Assembly (NCBI GenBank): GCA_016342655.1
Contig: JAEINL010000039.1
Coordinates: forward strand, 1 to 35,123
Length of the DNA: 35,123 bases
Origin: Sphaerochaeta sp.
Lineage (GTDB): Bacteria > Spirochaetota > Spirochaetia > Sphaerochaetales > Sphaerochaetaceae
Direction: 5' to 3'
In this document: piece by piece, positions 22,900-30,618 of the stretch
Layout: every line of letters starts with the position of its first letter
Position numbering within the stretch: the first letter of the stretch is position 1
Made by a program: the position numbers and the translations under genes
Notes under the pieces: model-generated
The model's input: the letters and a program-made list of their open reading frames with translations, nothing else
Database searches by the model: none
Told to the model about the DNA's origin: nothing

Positions 22900-24042
22900 A
22901 TGGAGAACAGGGCAGGTGCATTCAAGTCACAACTTAACGGGGAAATCGCGTACCAGTCGTTCCTTCCTTCCCCCCTTCCTCCGTCCCCTCCTATCATGAA
23001 CGACAATGAGATGACTCAGTTGCTCATCCAGGCGAATACATGGATTGCAAAATTGGAGAGCATCTCATCATTGATCCCGCATATCGCATTGTTCGTATCA
23101 ATGTATGTCCGCAAGGAAGCCTTGATGTCATCCCAGATAGAAGGTACTCAGTGTACGCTGGAAGATGTACTCGACCCGACGTTGGAGTTAAACGCGAACC
23201 GGGATGTTGCGGATGTCATCAACTATATCAAGGCTACCGATTTCGCAATCAACCGTTTACAGGAGTTGCCACTTTGCAACCGGTTGATCAGAGAGACCCA
23301 TGCTGTGTTGATGGAAGGGGTGCGAGGGCAGGAGAAAAGCCCAGGGGAGTTTCGCACCTCACAGAATTGGATTGGGGGGGAAGGGGTTTCTTTGAAGAGG
23401 GCGCGGTTTGTTCCTCCCCATCCAGATGACATGGTTTTAGCGATGTCCGATCTGGAGAAGTACATGAATGCTCCCGACACCCTTGATGTACTGGCCCGAG
23501 CAGCTTTGATCCATTACCAATTCGAGACGATCCACCCGTTCCTGGATGGTAATGGGCGTATAGGACGTTTGATGATAACACTGTTTCTCCTGGAGCAAGA
23601 GCTCCTGACGACTCCTGCCCTATACATCTCCTACTTTTTGAAGAAGAACAGGATGGAGTATTACGATCGGTTGACTCTGGTTCGTTCCAAGGGGGATTAT
23701 GAGCAATGGATCAAGTTTTTCCTGAAGGCTGTCTCTGAATCGGCACAGGATGCCTATGAGAATATCGTGCGCCTGGCAAGGCTCCATGATGATCATGTAG
23801 AACGTATCAATACCCTTGGGCGTGCAAGGCTCACAGCACTTCAATTGTTCTCATACCTGGAGCGCAATCCAATCATGGAGATCAAAGGTACGGCCAAGGC
23901 CTTGCAGCTTTCGTTCAATACCGTCGCTAGCGCGGTCAAGCGCCTGGTCGACATCGGTATCCTAGTCCAGTCGGGAGGAAACCAGCGGGGAAGGACCTTC
24001 GGGTACAAGGACTATCTTGATATCCTTCGGGAAGGAACATGA
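22900..24042 (+). CDS. Fic family AMP-transferase with N-terminal inhibitory motif and C-terminal winged helix
   Basis: Fic proteins transfer AMP, or another nucleotide part, to a target protein. The catalytic motif HPFLDGNGRIGR is complete at residues 212-223, including the His and the nucleotide-binding Gly-Asn-Gly-Arg. The N-terminal region has S77-SQI-E81-G82, matching the S/TxxxE(G/N) inhibitory helix of class II Fic proteins, so the enzyme should be self-inhibited and need no separate antitoxin. The last 60 residues form a winged helix-turn-helix (GTAKALQLSFNTVASAVKRL, then LVQSGGNQRGRTF), a common Fic architecture. Length 380 aa is usual for the class. A GAGG site precedes the ATG. Base composition is like the core genome, unlike the AT-rich pair upstream. 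Confidence 0.9.
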   Translation: MENRAGAFKSQLNGEIAYQSFLPSPLPPSPPIMNDNEMTQLLIQANTWIAKLESISSLIPHIALFVSMYVRKEALMSSQIEGTQCTLEDVLDPTLELNANRDVADVINYIKATDFAINRLQELPLCNRLIRETHAVLMEGVRGQEKSPGEFRTSQNWIGGEGVSLKRARFVPPHPDDMVLAMSDLEKYMNAPDTLDVLARAALIHYQFETIHPFLDGNGRIGRLMITLFLLEQELLTTPALYISYFLKKNRMEYYDRLTLVRSKGDYEQWIKFFLKAVSESAQDAYENIVRLARLHDDHVERINTLGRARLTALQLFSYLERNPIMEIKGTAKALQLSFNTVASAVKRLVDIGILVQSGGNQRGRTFGYKDYLDILREGT

Positions 24043-24081
24043 TGGTTTTCCAAAGATCTGTCGACTAAGAATGTTTTCTTG

Positions 24082-24312
24082 ATGGGCAGCGAGGAATATC
24101 TGAGGGGAAGCATAACGGTACGTATGGAATTTTGCGTGGATGCTCAGGTGAATGGTCCATATGAAACGGCATGCAGGTAACTTGGTTTGACACCTGATGA
24201 GCCATACACCCTGTTTGCCAAGAAAACAGCCGAGGAGAAAACCCCCGTAGGTTGGAGTGCCTTATTCAAGGAAAGGGCAACCACCTCTACGGTCGTTGCC
24301 CTTCCTATTTAG
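24082..24312 (+). pseudogene. RelB/DinJ-like antitoxin remnant
   Basis: One frame reads ITVRMEFC...YETACR, stop (TAA 24178-24180), then LGLTPDEPYTLFAKKTAEEK and on to TAG 24310-24312. The pattern (I-T-V-R-M, about 16 residues, LGL, then TLFAK and a charged helix) follows RelB/DinJ ribbon-helix-helix antitoxins. It is broken by the inner stop. The expected start, just before TVRM and behind GAGGGG, is ATA rather than ATG. No RelE/YafQ toxin follows. The resemblance is by eye only and moderate. Confidence 0.42.
24268..24305 (-). terminator. Intrinsic terminator for the fab operon
   Basis: Read on the minus strand below the fabV stop, AAGGGCAAC pairs with GTTGCCCTT (plus 24273-24281 with 24295-24303), a 9-bp stem with 13-base loop followed by a pyrimidine-rich TCCTT. 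The U-tract is imperfect. The stem lies within the antitoxin remnant and could also act on plus-strand transcripts. Confidence 0.45.
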
Positions 24313-24328
24313 TACTAGAGCCATTGTA

Positions 24329-24368
24329 TGGCTATGGAATAGCCACTAGTGCCCTAGTTTTCTTTTTT
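24329..24368 (+). terminator. Possible intrinsic terminator for plus-strand transcripts from the Fic region
   Basis: TGGCTAT-GGA-ATAGCCA (24329-24345) forms a compact 7-bp hairpin, enclosed by ACTAG/CTAGT (24314-24318 with 24346-24350). After seven bases comes TTTTCTTTTTT (24358-24368). It would stop fic transcripts before they run into the convergent fabV gene. Confidence 0.45.
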
Positions 24369-24377
24369 GCTTACTTT

Positions 24378-25589
24378 TCAGATGACCCTGGGATCAACAT
24401 CAAGCGAATAGTCTATGTTTGGGAAACCAAAGCCATGGATCTGGTCGTACTCCTGCTTTACACCCTCAAGATCACCCTTCTGCAAGGGTTGTCCCTCCTG
24501 TTGCAGTGTCCAACGTTTCTCCACTTCAGCTTGGATCTCTTGTCTCATCTCCCAGTCATCGAGGCGGATCCTTCCCTTGTCATCAGTTGGGACCGTCTCG
24601 TTTGCATAGAGTCGGTCAGTGAAGAGACGGTATATCTGCTCAGTGCATCCTTCATGCAAGCCTTTCTCCTTCATCACCTGGTAGAGCAGGGCCATGTAGA
24701 GAGGGACAACTGGGATAACCGCACTAGCACGGGTGACCAGAGCCTTGTTTACTGAGACAAACGCTTTTCCGTTAAGCTTTTCGAGGCTTTTCGTGATGTT
24801 GTTTGCACTCTCTTCCAAATGCTCCTTGGCGAAGCCGATAGTGCCCTCACGGTAGACCGGGTAGGTAATCTTAGGCCCGATGTAGGAGTAGGCAACAGTC
24901 ATGGCATTGGGGGCGAGTAGGTTTTCTTTGATCAGATAGTCTATCCAAAGGCTCCAGTCTTCTCCTCCCATCACTTTTACCGTCTCTTCTGCCTGGCCGT
25001 TCTCTGCAGGCTCTATGGTGGCCTGCTTAACGACAGGACTATCCATATCTACAGAAAGGGCTGTGAAGGCTTCTCCTATAGGCTTGAGGACAGAGCGGTA
25101 GGTCACCCCGGTTGCCGGATCAGTACGAAGAGGGGAAGCAAGGCTATAGATGACAAGGTCCACCTGTTTGAGTGTTTCTCTGATTTTTTGGGCTGTTCGC
25201 TTTTTTGTCTCGTTCGAGAAGGCATCACCAAAGACCGATTCAGCCTTCAGTCCTGCTTCCTTTGCTATTGCTTCAAAAGCTGTGGTGTTGTACCAACCTG
25301 GCGTTGCCGTCTTGGTCTCACTTGGAGCCCGTTCAAAGGAGACGTTTATGGTATCGGCTCCTCCTGCGAAAGCCGAGACAACGCGAGAAGAGAGTCCATA
25401 TCCTGTTGAACCGCCAAGGATCAGCACCCGCTTGGGAAAATTGCTTGGGGTAACAGGTCTGTACAGAGGGTTGTCTGCTTGATCTGCATGAGCCTTGACC
25501 CAATCAATCTGGTTCTGCACATACTGGCGACACCCTAGGGGGTGTGCGGTCAAAGTGACATTTCGCATAATCTTTTTAGTAATAATCAC
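24378..25589 (-). CDS. fabV: FabV-type trans-2-enoyl-ACP/CoA reductase
   Basis: Catalyses the last reductive step of each fatty-acid elongation round with NAD(P)H. The 403-aa chain matches FabV in length (about 400 aa) and in sequence: THPLGC-like opening (TAHPLGCRQYVQNQI), nucleotide-binding GGSTGYGLSSR, and active site Y-x8-K within TYPVYREGTIGFAK. FabV is the triclosan-resistant alternative to FabI/FabK; no fabI or fabK is present here. The GTG at 25589 is taken as start because AAGGGAG lies 7 bases before it, 12 bp behind fabZ; ATG 25568 is an in-frame alternative. It is the last gene of the fab operon and lies convergent to the accessory island. Confidence 0.93.
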   Translation of the reverse strand: MIITKKIMRNVTLTAHPLGCRQYVQNQIDWVKAHADQADNPLYRPVTPSNFPKRVLILGGSTGYGLSSRVVSAFAGGADTINVSFERAPSETKTATPGWYNTTAFEAIAKEAGLKAESVFGDAFSNETKKRTAQKIRETLKQVDLVIYSLASPLRTDPATGVTYRSVLKPIGEAFTALSVDMDSPVVKQATIEPAENGQAEETVKVMGGEDWSLWIDYLIKENLLAPNAMTVAYSYIGPKITYPVYREGTIGFAKEHLEESANNITKSLEKLNGKAFVSVNKALVTRASAVIPVVPLYMALLYQVMKEKGLHEGCTEQIYRLFTDRLYANETVPTDDKGRIRLDDWEMRQEIQAEVEKRWTLQQEGQPLQKGDLEGVKQEYDQIHGFGFPNIDYSLDVDPRVI

Positions 25590-25601
25590 AGAGAGACTCC
25601 C

Positions 25602-26057
25602 TTATTTCGTTCCATTGATATTAACATCTCCGCTACCTACAATACACATCCAGGATGCTTCTGCGGCCTTTTTCCCGTTTACGGTGATGGTGCCGCTTTG
25701 GCGCAGCATAATCTGAGAGACTCGTGTATTGTGCACTTCAATGATGGCCGTATCGCCAGGGCGGACCTGACTACGGAACTTTACCTTGTCCACGGTACCC
25801 AGAACAAAGAATGCTCCATGGGGGAGGATGCCAACCTGACAAAGTCCTGCTCCTCCACACTGTGCCATGGTCTCGATCAGGATCACTCCAGGCACTACTG
25901 GGTAGTGGGGGAAGTGGCCCTTGAAAAACCAGTCATCTTCCTTGAATACCCGTCTTCCTACGGTGTGTTTCTCATCTGCTTCCAATAGCTCGTCGACGAA
26001 TAGAAATGGGTCGCGATGTGGAAGCAGTTCCTGCAGCGTTTCAAATGTTTCACTCAT
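25602..26057 (-). CDS. fabZ: 3-hydroxyacyl-ACP dehydratase FabZ
   Basis: Hot-dog-fold dehydratase of 151 aa that removes water from 3-hydroxyacyl-ACP. The signature LLPHRDPFLFVD is followed by FFKGHFPHYPVVPG (catalytic His) and the catalytic Glu in ILIETMAQ. It sits between fabF and fabV with short gaps of 12 bp on both sides, so it is part of the same transcript. Length and motifs are standard. FabA-type isomerase activity is unlikely from the sequence but cannot be excluded. Confidence 0.95.
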   Translation of the reverse strand: MSETFETLQELLPHRDPFLFVDELLEADEKHTVGRRVFKEDDWFFKGHFPHYPVVPGVILIETMAQCGGAGLCQVGILPHGAFFVLGTVDKVKFRSQVRPGDTAIIEVHNTRVSQIMLRQSGTITVNGKKAAEASWMCIVGSGDVNINGTK

Positions 26058-26069
26058 GGGTGTTGCTCC

Positions 26070-27320
26070 TTATTCTTTGGTATAGGGTTTGAATACCAAG
26101 ACGCCATTGTGTCCGCCAAATCCTAAAGAGTTGCTGACAGCATAGCGAATTGTACCATCCATACCTTTGTTCGGTACATAGTCTAGATCGAGGCCTTCAT
26201 CGGGTGTTGTGTAGTTCAGGGTGCAAGGAAAGTACTGGTCGCGTAAGGCGAGCAGACAGATTATTGCCTCAACAGCACCGGCAGCAGCTATCAGATGGGA
26301 GGTCATCGACTTGGTGGAGGAGACCTTGAGCTTGTAGGCATGTTCCCCGAAAACCTGCTTGATGGCCTTGGTCTCCATCGAGTCGTTGGCAGCGGTGGAG
26401 GTGCCGTGGGCATTGATATAGTCTACTTCCTCAAGCTTGGCTCCTGCCATGGCGATGGCTTCTCGCATCGCCCTCGCTGCTCCATCACCTTCAGGGTTGG
26501 GAGCGGTCAGGTGATAGGCATCACAGCTCATGCTGTATCCCCCGATTTCACCGAGGATGGTCGCCCCACGTTCGAGTGCATGTTCCAAGGACTCAAGCAC
26601 CAGCATACCAGCGCCTTCGCCCATAATGAAGCCATCACGATTCTTGTCGAAAGGACGGCAGGCTAGGATCGGGGTGTCGTTATAGGCAGTTGAGAGGGCC
26701 TGGATGCGACAAAACCCTGCTACAGAGAGTGGGGTGATGGCAGCTTCAGTTCCTCCGGCGAGGGCTACGTCAGTAAGTCCGAAACGGATCGAGTTGAATG
26801 CGTCCCCGATGGCATCAGTGCCGGAAGCGCAAGCGGTCACCGTTGTGCGGCAGGGACCCTGGAACCCGAAATGGATGGCTACGTTGCCTGCGGCTTCATT
26901 GGCGATGAGTTTGGGAATGGTCAGTGGGGCTACCGCATGGGGGCCGCGTTCATAGAGCTTGCGCAGGTTTTCCTCCACCACTTCAAAACCGCCGATACCA
27001 TTGCCCATATAGACACCACTTCTGAAAGGGTCATACAGACCCTTCTTCAGTCCAGCCTGGTCCATGGCCTGTACAGCAGCGTAGACAGCGAACTTGGTGA
27101 AGTCAGCCATGCTGCGGGTCTCTTTGCGGTCCAAGAGGTCCGAAGGATCGAAATCACGAACCTCACCTGCAATCTTTGCGGGGTAGTCGGTGGTGTCGAA
27201 TTTGGTAATGGGCCCGACACCGCTCTTACCCTCTTTAATGTTCTGCCAAAACTCCTCGACTCGTTTGCCCAAAGGGTTAATTGTACCCATTCCTGTTACA
27301 ACAACACGTCTAGTATTCAT
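26070..27320 (-). CDS. fabF: 3-oxoacyl-ACP synthase II FabF
   Basis: Condensing enzyme of fatty-acid elongation, 416 aa. The Cys-His-His triad is visible: TACASGTDA (nucleophile), NAHGTSTAAND (first His) and SMTSHLIAAAG (second His; the family usually has TGHL here, so a Gly to Ser change). The start is ATG 27320, with GGGAGA 7 bases upstream; the open frame continues five codons further (MGDIH), which only translates this ribosome site. fabG ends 18 bp upstream. Confidence 0.95.
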   Translation of the reverse strand: MNTRRVVVTGMGTINPLGKRVEEFWQNIKEGKSGVGPITKFDTTDYPAKIAGEVRDFDPSDLLDRKETRSMADFTKFAVYAAVQAMDQAGLKKGLYDPFRSGVYMGNGIGGFEVVEENLRKLYERGPHAVAPLTIPKLIANEAAGNVAIHFGFQGPCRTTVTACASGTDAIGDAFNSIRFGLTDVALAGGTEAAITPLSVAGFCRIQALSTAYNDTPILACRPFDKNRDGFIMGEGAGMLVLESLEHALERGATILGEIGGYSMSCDAYHLTAPNPEGDGAARAMREAIAMAGAKLEEVDYINAHGTSTAANDSMETKAIKQVFGEHAYKLKVSSTKSMTSHLIAAAGAVEAIICLLALRDQYFPCTLNYTTPDEGLDLDYVPNKGMDGTIRYAVSNSLGFGGHNGVLVFKPYTKE

Positions 27321-27337
27321 ATGTATATCTCCCATAC

Positions 27338-28075
27338 TTACATTGCCATCCCGCCATCAACAGCCAATACTTGGCCTGTGATGTAGGAAGCCTTCTCTGA
27401 TGCGAGGAAGGCCACTGCGTGGGCTACCTCTTGTGCCTCCCCAATCCTAGAGAGGGGAATCTGTGTATTCAGACTCTCTTTCAAGGCCTCAGGAAGTACG
27501 TCGGTCATGGCTGTCTGGATAAAGCCGGGGGCCACCACATTCACCCGCACGTTGCGACTGGAAAGCTCGCGTGCCAGACTTTTGGAAAAGCCGATGAGAC
27601 CGGCCTTGGAAGCGGCATAATTTGACTGTCCGCCATTACCCATGATACCAACCACACTGGAGATGTTGATGATACTTCCCCGTCTTTGGCCTGCCATAAG
27701 ACGAGCTATCCTCCTGGAGGTGAGGAAGGCCCCAGTCAGGTTCACTGCAAGCACTTCATCCCAGGCCTCATCCTTCATACGCATGATCAGGCCATCACGG
27801 GTGATCCCTGCATTGTTTACCAGGATGTCTAAACTCTTCGCTTCCTGTATTACACGCTCCACTGCCTCTTGGACAGAAGAGCGGTCAGCCATGTCGCAGG
27901 CAACCCAGGTGAGAGTATTGCCCAAAGAGGCGGCTTTCTCCTTGAGTGAGGCTGCCTCACCTTCACTTCTGGAGAGATACCAGACATTGCATCCCTCACT
28001 GAGTAGCTCCTCTACTATTGCCTTGCCAATGCCTCGTGAACCACCGGTTACCAAAGCGTTTCTTTTTTCTGCCAT
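27338..28075 (-). CDS. fabG: 3-oxoacyl-ACP reductase FabG
   Basis: NADPH-dependent short-chain reductase of 245 aa that reduces 3-oxoacyl-ACP. Rossmann motif TGGSRGIGKAI near residue 10, NNAG around residue 87, catalytic Ser in INISSVVG, and YAASKAG (Tyr-x3-Lys). The C terminus ITGQVLAVDGGMAM is characteristic of FabG. It starts one base below the fabD stop, so translation is closely linked. Within the cluster it serves the same cycle as FabH, FabF, FabZ and FabV. Confidence 0.95.
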   Translation of the reverse strand: MAEKRNALVTGGSRGIGKAIVEELLSEGCNVWYLSRSEGEAASLKEKAASLGNTLTWVACDMADRSSVQEAVERVIQEAKSLDILVNNAGITRDGLIMRMKDEAWDEVLAVNLTGAFLTSRRIARLMAGQRRGSIINISSVVGIMGNGGQSNYAASKAGLIGFSKSLARELSSRNVRVNVVAPGFIQTAMTDVLPEALKESLNTQIPLSRIGEAQEVAHAVAFLASEKASYITGQVLAVDGGMAM

Positions 28076-28076
28076 A

Positions 28077-29048
28077 TTAGGTTTCCTCTCTCATTGTTTG
28101 TATCTCACTTTCTTTGCCCAAAGGGGAACAAAAATCGGGTAGTCCGCTATTTTTCCAAAGCCCGGAAAGGACCGTACCCGGTCCTGTCTCTGCCAATACT
28201 AAGTGTTCGTTTGTGTGTGTGCTTGCAGTCTCTTCTTTGATGCTGCTGATCTTTTGCATGACAGTAGTCCACCGCACAGGGTTTGCCAGCTGCATGCCCA
28301 AAAGCTCTTTAGCCCTCTCGGCAGTACACACCTCTTCAGCTGTTACCGAGGAGATGATTCTTTGCTTTGGAGTGCTGAATTGTAAGGTTTCCAAGTAAGC
28401 AGAAAACTCCTGTGTTGCATCTTGCATGAAGGGGGTGTGGAATGCTCCAGAGACTTTCAGGGGAAGGACTCGTCTTGCTCCCCCTGCAATAAGGTGGGGC
28501 TTTGCTTCTTGGATAGCTGTGTCCAAACCTGCAATGACCACCTGGTTTGGCCCATTGTCATTGGAAGGGTAGACACCTTGGATGGATTTCTCAGTAAGTA
28601 TTTTCTCTACACTGCTAAAGTCCATACCGATGACAGCTGCCATGCCAAGCTTGCCGTGTTTCTCTTCTACTTTCGTTCCTGCTTCAGCCATGAGGGAGGC
28701 CCTCTTCTGGACTAGGGGGAACAGTATCTCATCAGAGAGGATTCCCCCTCCAGCGTAGGCCGATAGTTCACCAAGACTGAGGCCGCTGTGGCAGACTAGA
28801 GTAAAGCCAAGTTCAGAAAGTCTCACCTGGGCCGCTCTATTGGCCAGGGTGACGAGAAGTTGGGTCACCTCAGTTCTCTTGAGATCCTCTTCACCCCCTG
28901 TATCCAATAGGGTATACAGGTCTATGTGGGTTGCATCTGAGGCAAGCTCAAAAAGGTCCTTGACCTTTCTTGATGATGCAAAGAGGTCCAAAGCCATCTT
29001 GGGGTACTGTGATCCTTGTCCTGGATAGAGTGCTATGATGTTTACCAT
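28077..29048 (-). CDS. fabD: Malonyl-CoA:ACP transacylase FabD
   Basis: Transfers malonyl from CoA to ACP, linking the acc products to the elongation cycle. The 323-aa protein opens IIALYPGQGSQYP, has the nucleophile Ser in GLSLGELSAY (Leu replaces the usual His before Ser, a variant known in other bacteria), the malonyl-binding Arg in QKRASLM, and the catalytic His in SGAFHTPFM. It overlaps fabH by 7 bp. The C-terminal 30 residues beyond the usual domain end are slightly longer than in E. coli FabD (about 309 aa). Confidence 0.94.
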   Translation of the reverse strand: MVNIIALYPGQGSQYPKMALDLFASSRKVKDLFELASDATHIDLYTLLDTGGEEDLKRTEVTQLLVTLANRAAQVRLSELGFTLVCHSGLSLGELSAYAGGGILSDEILFPLVQKRASLMAEAGTKVEEKHGKLGMAAVIGMDFSSVEKILTEKSIQGVYPSNDNGPNQVVIAGLDTAIQEAKPHLIAGGARRVLPLKVSGAFHTPFMQDATQEFSAYLETLQFSTPKQRIISSVTAEEVCTAERAKELLGMQLANPVRWTTVMQKISSIKEETASTHTNEHLVLAETGPGTVLSGLWKNSGLPDFCSPLGKESEIQTMREET

Positions 29049-29992
29049 TGAATGAGTGTTCCTCCGTAGGTAAGGCCGGCTCCGAATCCTACAAAGAGGA
29101 TCTTCTGTCCGCTCTTGAGCAATCCTCCCTCTTCCATTTCAGCAAGTGCAATGGGGATGGAGGCCGCCGAGGTATTTGCATACCTTTCGATGTTCAAATA
29201 AAACATGGTTGGATCGAAGCCGTAGCGTTTGCTACAGGCTGCGATGATTCTGTGGTTTGCCTGGTGGGGCACTATCCAGGTGATATCCTCGATAGTGAGG
29301 TCGTTTCGTGTGAGCAGCTCAAGGACGGTGTCCCCGATTGCACGGACTGCGAAGGCGTATACCGCCCTGCCTTCCATCGTGATGGTCTTCGTATCTTTGG
29401 TTATGGCAAGGGCCAAGGAGCCTGCCCCCTCCGCATGGAGTGTAGAGTCTATGATGCCCTTCGGTTCCTCTGTCCTTTCAAGTAGGACACACCCAGCACC
29501 ATCACCAAACAGCACGCAGGTATTGCGGTCCTTCCAGTTGACCACCTCAGATAGCTTTTCAGAGCCGAAGACCAAGGCCTTGGTCATGGATCCGCTCATG
29601 ATCATGCCTCTGGCAATTTCCAGGGCGTAGATGAAACCGGTACATCCTGCTCCGATATCAAAGGCGGCAGCTCCCTTGATGCCAAGCTTTTCAGCCACTA
29701 TGCATGCTGTGGAGGGAAATCCATAGTGGTCAGCTGTGGCGGTTGCCACAATGATGCCATCGATCTCCTCCCTTTTCCTGTTGCTTTTGGCAAAGAGATC
29801 AAGAGCCGCATTGACTGCAAGGTCAGAGCACTGTTCTTCTGGCTTTGCGATACGGCGTTCGCGTATGCCGGTATGGGAGTGTATCCACTCGTCACTGGTA
29901 TCGACAGATTGGGCAAGATCGTTATTGGAAACAATTTTTGTGGGTACGTAGCACCCGATAGCTGAGATATATATAGGTTGTGGAGACTTCAC
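29042..29992 (-). CDS. fabH: 3-oxoacyl-ACP synthase III FabH
   Basis: Starts fatty-acid chains by condensing acetyl-CoA or a branched primer with malonyl-ACP. The 316-aa protein shows the Cys-His-Asn triad: DIGAGCTGFIYAL, IVPHQANHRII and YANTSAASIP. Start is GTG 29992 (AGGAG 6 bases upstream); the protein begins MKSPQPIYISAIGCYVP. It is the first gene of the minus-strand fab operon, served by the divergent promoter near 30044-30073, and overlaps fabD. Substrate preference for primer cannot be read reliably. Confidence 0.94.
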   Translation of the reverse strand: MKSPQPIYISAIGCYVPTKIVSNNDLAQSVDTSDEWIHSHTGIRERRIAKPEEQCSDLAVNAALDLFAKSNRKREEIDGIIVATATADHYGFPSTACIVAEKLGIKGAAAFDIGAGCTGFIYALEIARGMIMSGSMTKALVFGSEKLSEVVNWKDRNTCVLFGDGAGCVLLERTEEPKGIIDSTLHAEGAGSLALAITKDTKTITMEGRAVYAFAVRAIGDTVLELLTRNDLTIEDITWIVPHQANHRIIAACSKRYGFDPTMFYLNIERYANTSAASIPIALAEMEEGGLLKSGQKILFVGFGAGLTYGGTLIQW

Positions 29993-30043
29993 TGTCCTCT
30001 CCTGGGTTCGAATAGATTACCCATGGCTGGGCACGATACTGTA

Positions 30044-30073
30044 TGTATATTACAATATTATGCATTATGTCAA
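30044..30073 (-). promoter_or_regulatory. Promoter of the fab operon
   Basis: On the minus strand TTGACA (30073-30068) and TATACA (30049-30044) are 18 bp apart, leaving a leader of about 45 bases to fabH. The -35 box is one half of the palindrome TGTCAATATTGACA shared with the acc promoter. Confidence 0.6.
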
Positions 30074-30081
30074 TATTGACA
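30068..30081. promoter_or_regulatory. 14-bp palindrome TGTCAATATTGACA between fab and acc operons
   Basis: A perfect palindrome whose two halves form the -35 boxes of both divergent promoters, two bases apart. The arrangement would allow one symmetric regulator, or RNA polymerase bound on one side, to block both operons. The regulator, if any, is unknown. Confidence 0.6.
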
Positions 30082-30104
30082 CTAAAAGTCGTAACTGTTA
30101 TTAT
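30076..30104 (+). promoter_or_regulatory. Strong promoter of the acc operon
   Basis: Consensus TTGACA (30076-30081), 17-bp spacer, TATTAT (30099-30104). Transcription should start near 30111, giving a leader of about 58 bases before accB that contains the palindrome CTCCCTAGGGAG (30122-30133). Confidence 0.75.
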
Positions 30105-30168
30105 TTCACCAAAATCGGTAGCTCCCTAGGGAGTGGCCCCATCCCCTTTACGAGGAAGGATTATATCA

Positions 30169-30618
30169 ATGGATAGTATTGAACAAATGGACCTGGCTTC
30201 GGTCATAGCACTTTTTGAAGGGAGTACCCTCTGTGAGATGGAACTTACCTGTTCGCGGTACTCACTCAAATTCAAGAGACAGGCAGATGGTTCCACTGGA
30301 GTATCAGCACCTGTTACCCCTCAGAAGCCCATAAAGAATGAAAAGACAGTTGTTGAGGCTAAAGCTCTGGATAGGGATATAGAGACCATCACATCCCCCA
30401 TCGTAGGGACTTTCTACCTCACCCCCGCCCCTGATGCCCCGGCCTACGTGCAGGTGGGTGATATGGTGGAGGAGGGTGGAATCATCTGTACCATCGAGGC
30501 GATGAAGATGATGAACCAGCTGCAGACTGACTTCCCTTGTGAGATTGTCTCTGTGCTTGCAAAGCCGGAAGAGATGGTAGAGTTTGGCCAGCCGCTGTTT
30601 ACCGTGAGAAGGCGATGA
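30169..30618 (+). CDS. accB: Acetyl-CoA carboxylase biotin carboxyl carrier protein AccB
   Basis: Carries the biotin that shuttles CO2 between AccC and the AccDA transferase. 149 aa: an N-terminal helix region (MDLASVIALFEGSTLCEMEL), a flexible linker rich in Pro, Thr and Lys, and the biotinyl domain from about residue 75 with the thumb region (PAPDAPAYVQVGD) and the biotinylated K113 in EAMKMM. ATG 30169 is chosen because AGGAAGGA lies upstream; the frame opens earlier at a GTG in the leader palindrome. The stop overlaps accC by four bases (ATGA). First gene of the plus-strand acc operon. Confidence 0.95.
   Translation: MDSIEQMDLASVIALFEGSTLCEMELTCSRYSLKFKRQADGSTGVSAPVTPQKPIKNEKTVVEAKALDRDIETITSPIVGTFYLTPAPDAPAYVQVGDMVEEGGIICTIEAMKMMNQLQTDFPCEIVSVLAKPEEMVEFGQPLFTVRRR

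Noticed and set aside
24415-24622. Open frames on the plus strand across fabV, including ones of 64-67 codons
   Set aside because: They lie opposite a well-conserved gene, lack ribosome sites and have low-complexity Ser/Pro/Arg-rich translations typical of antisense shadows.
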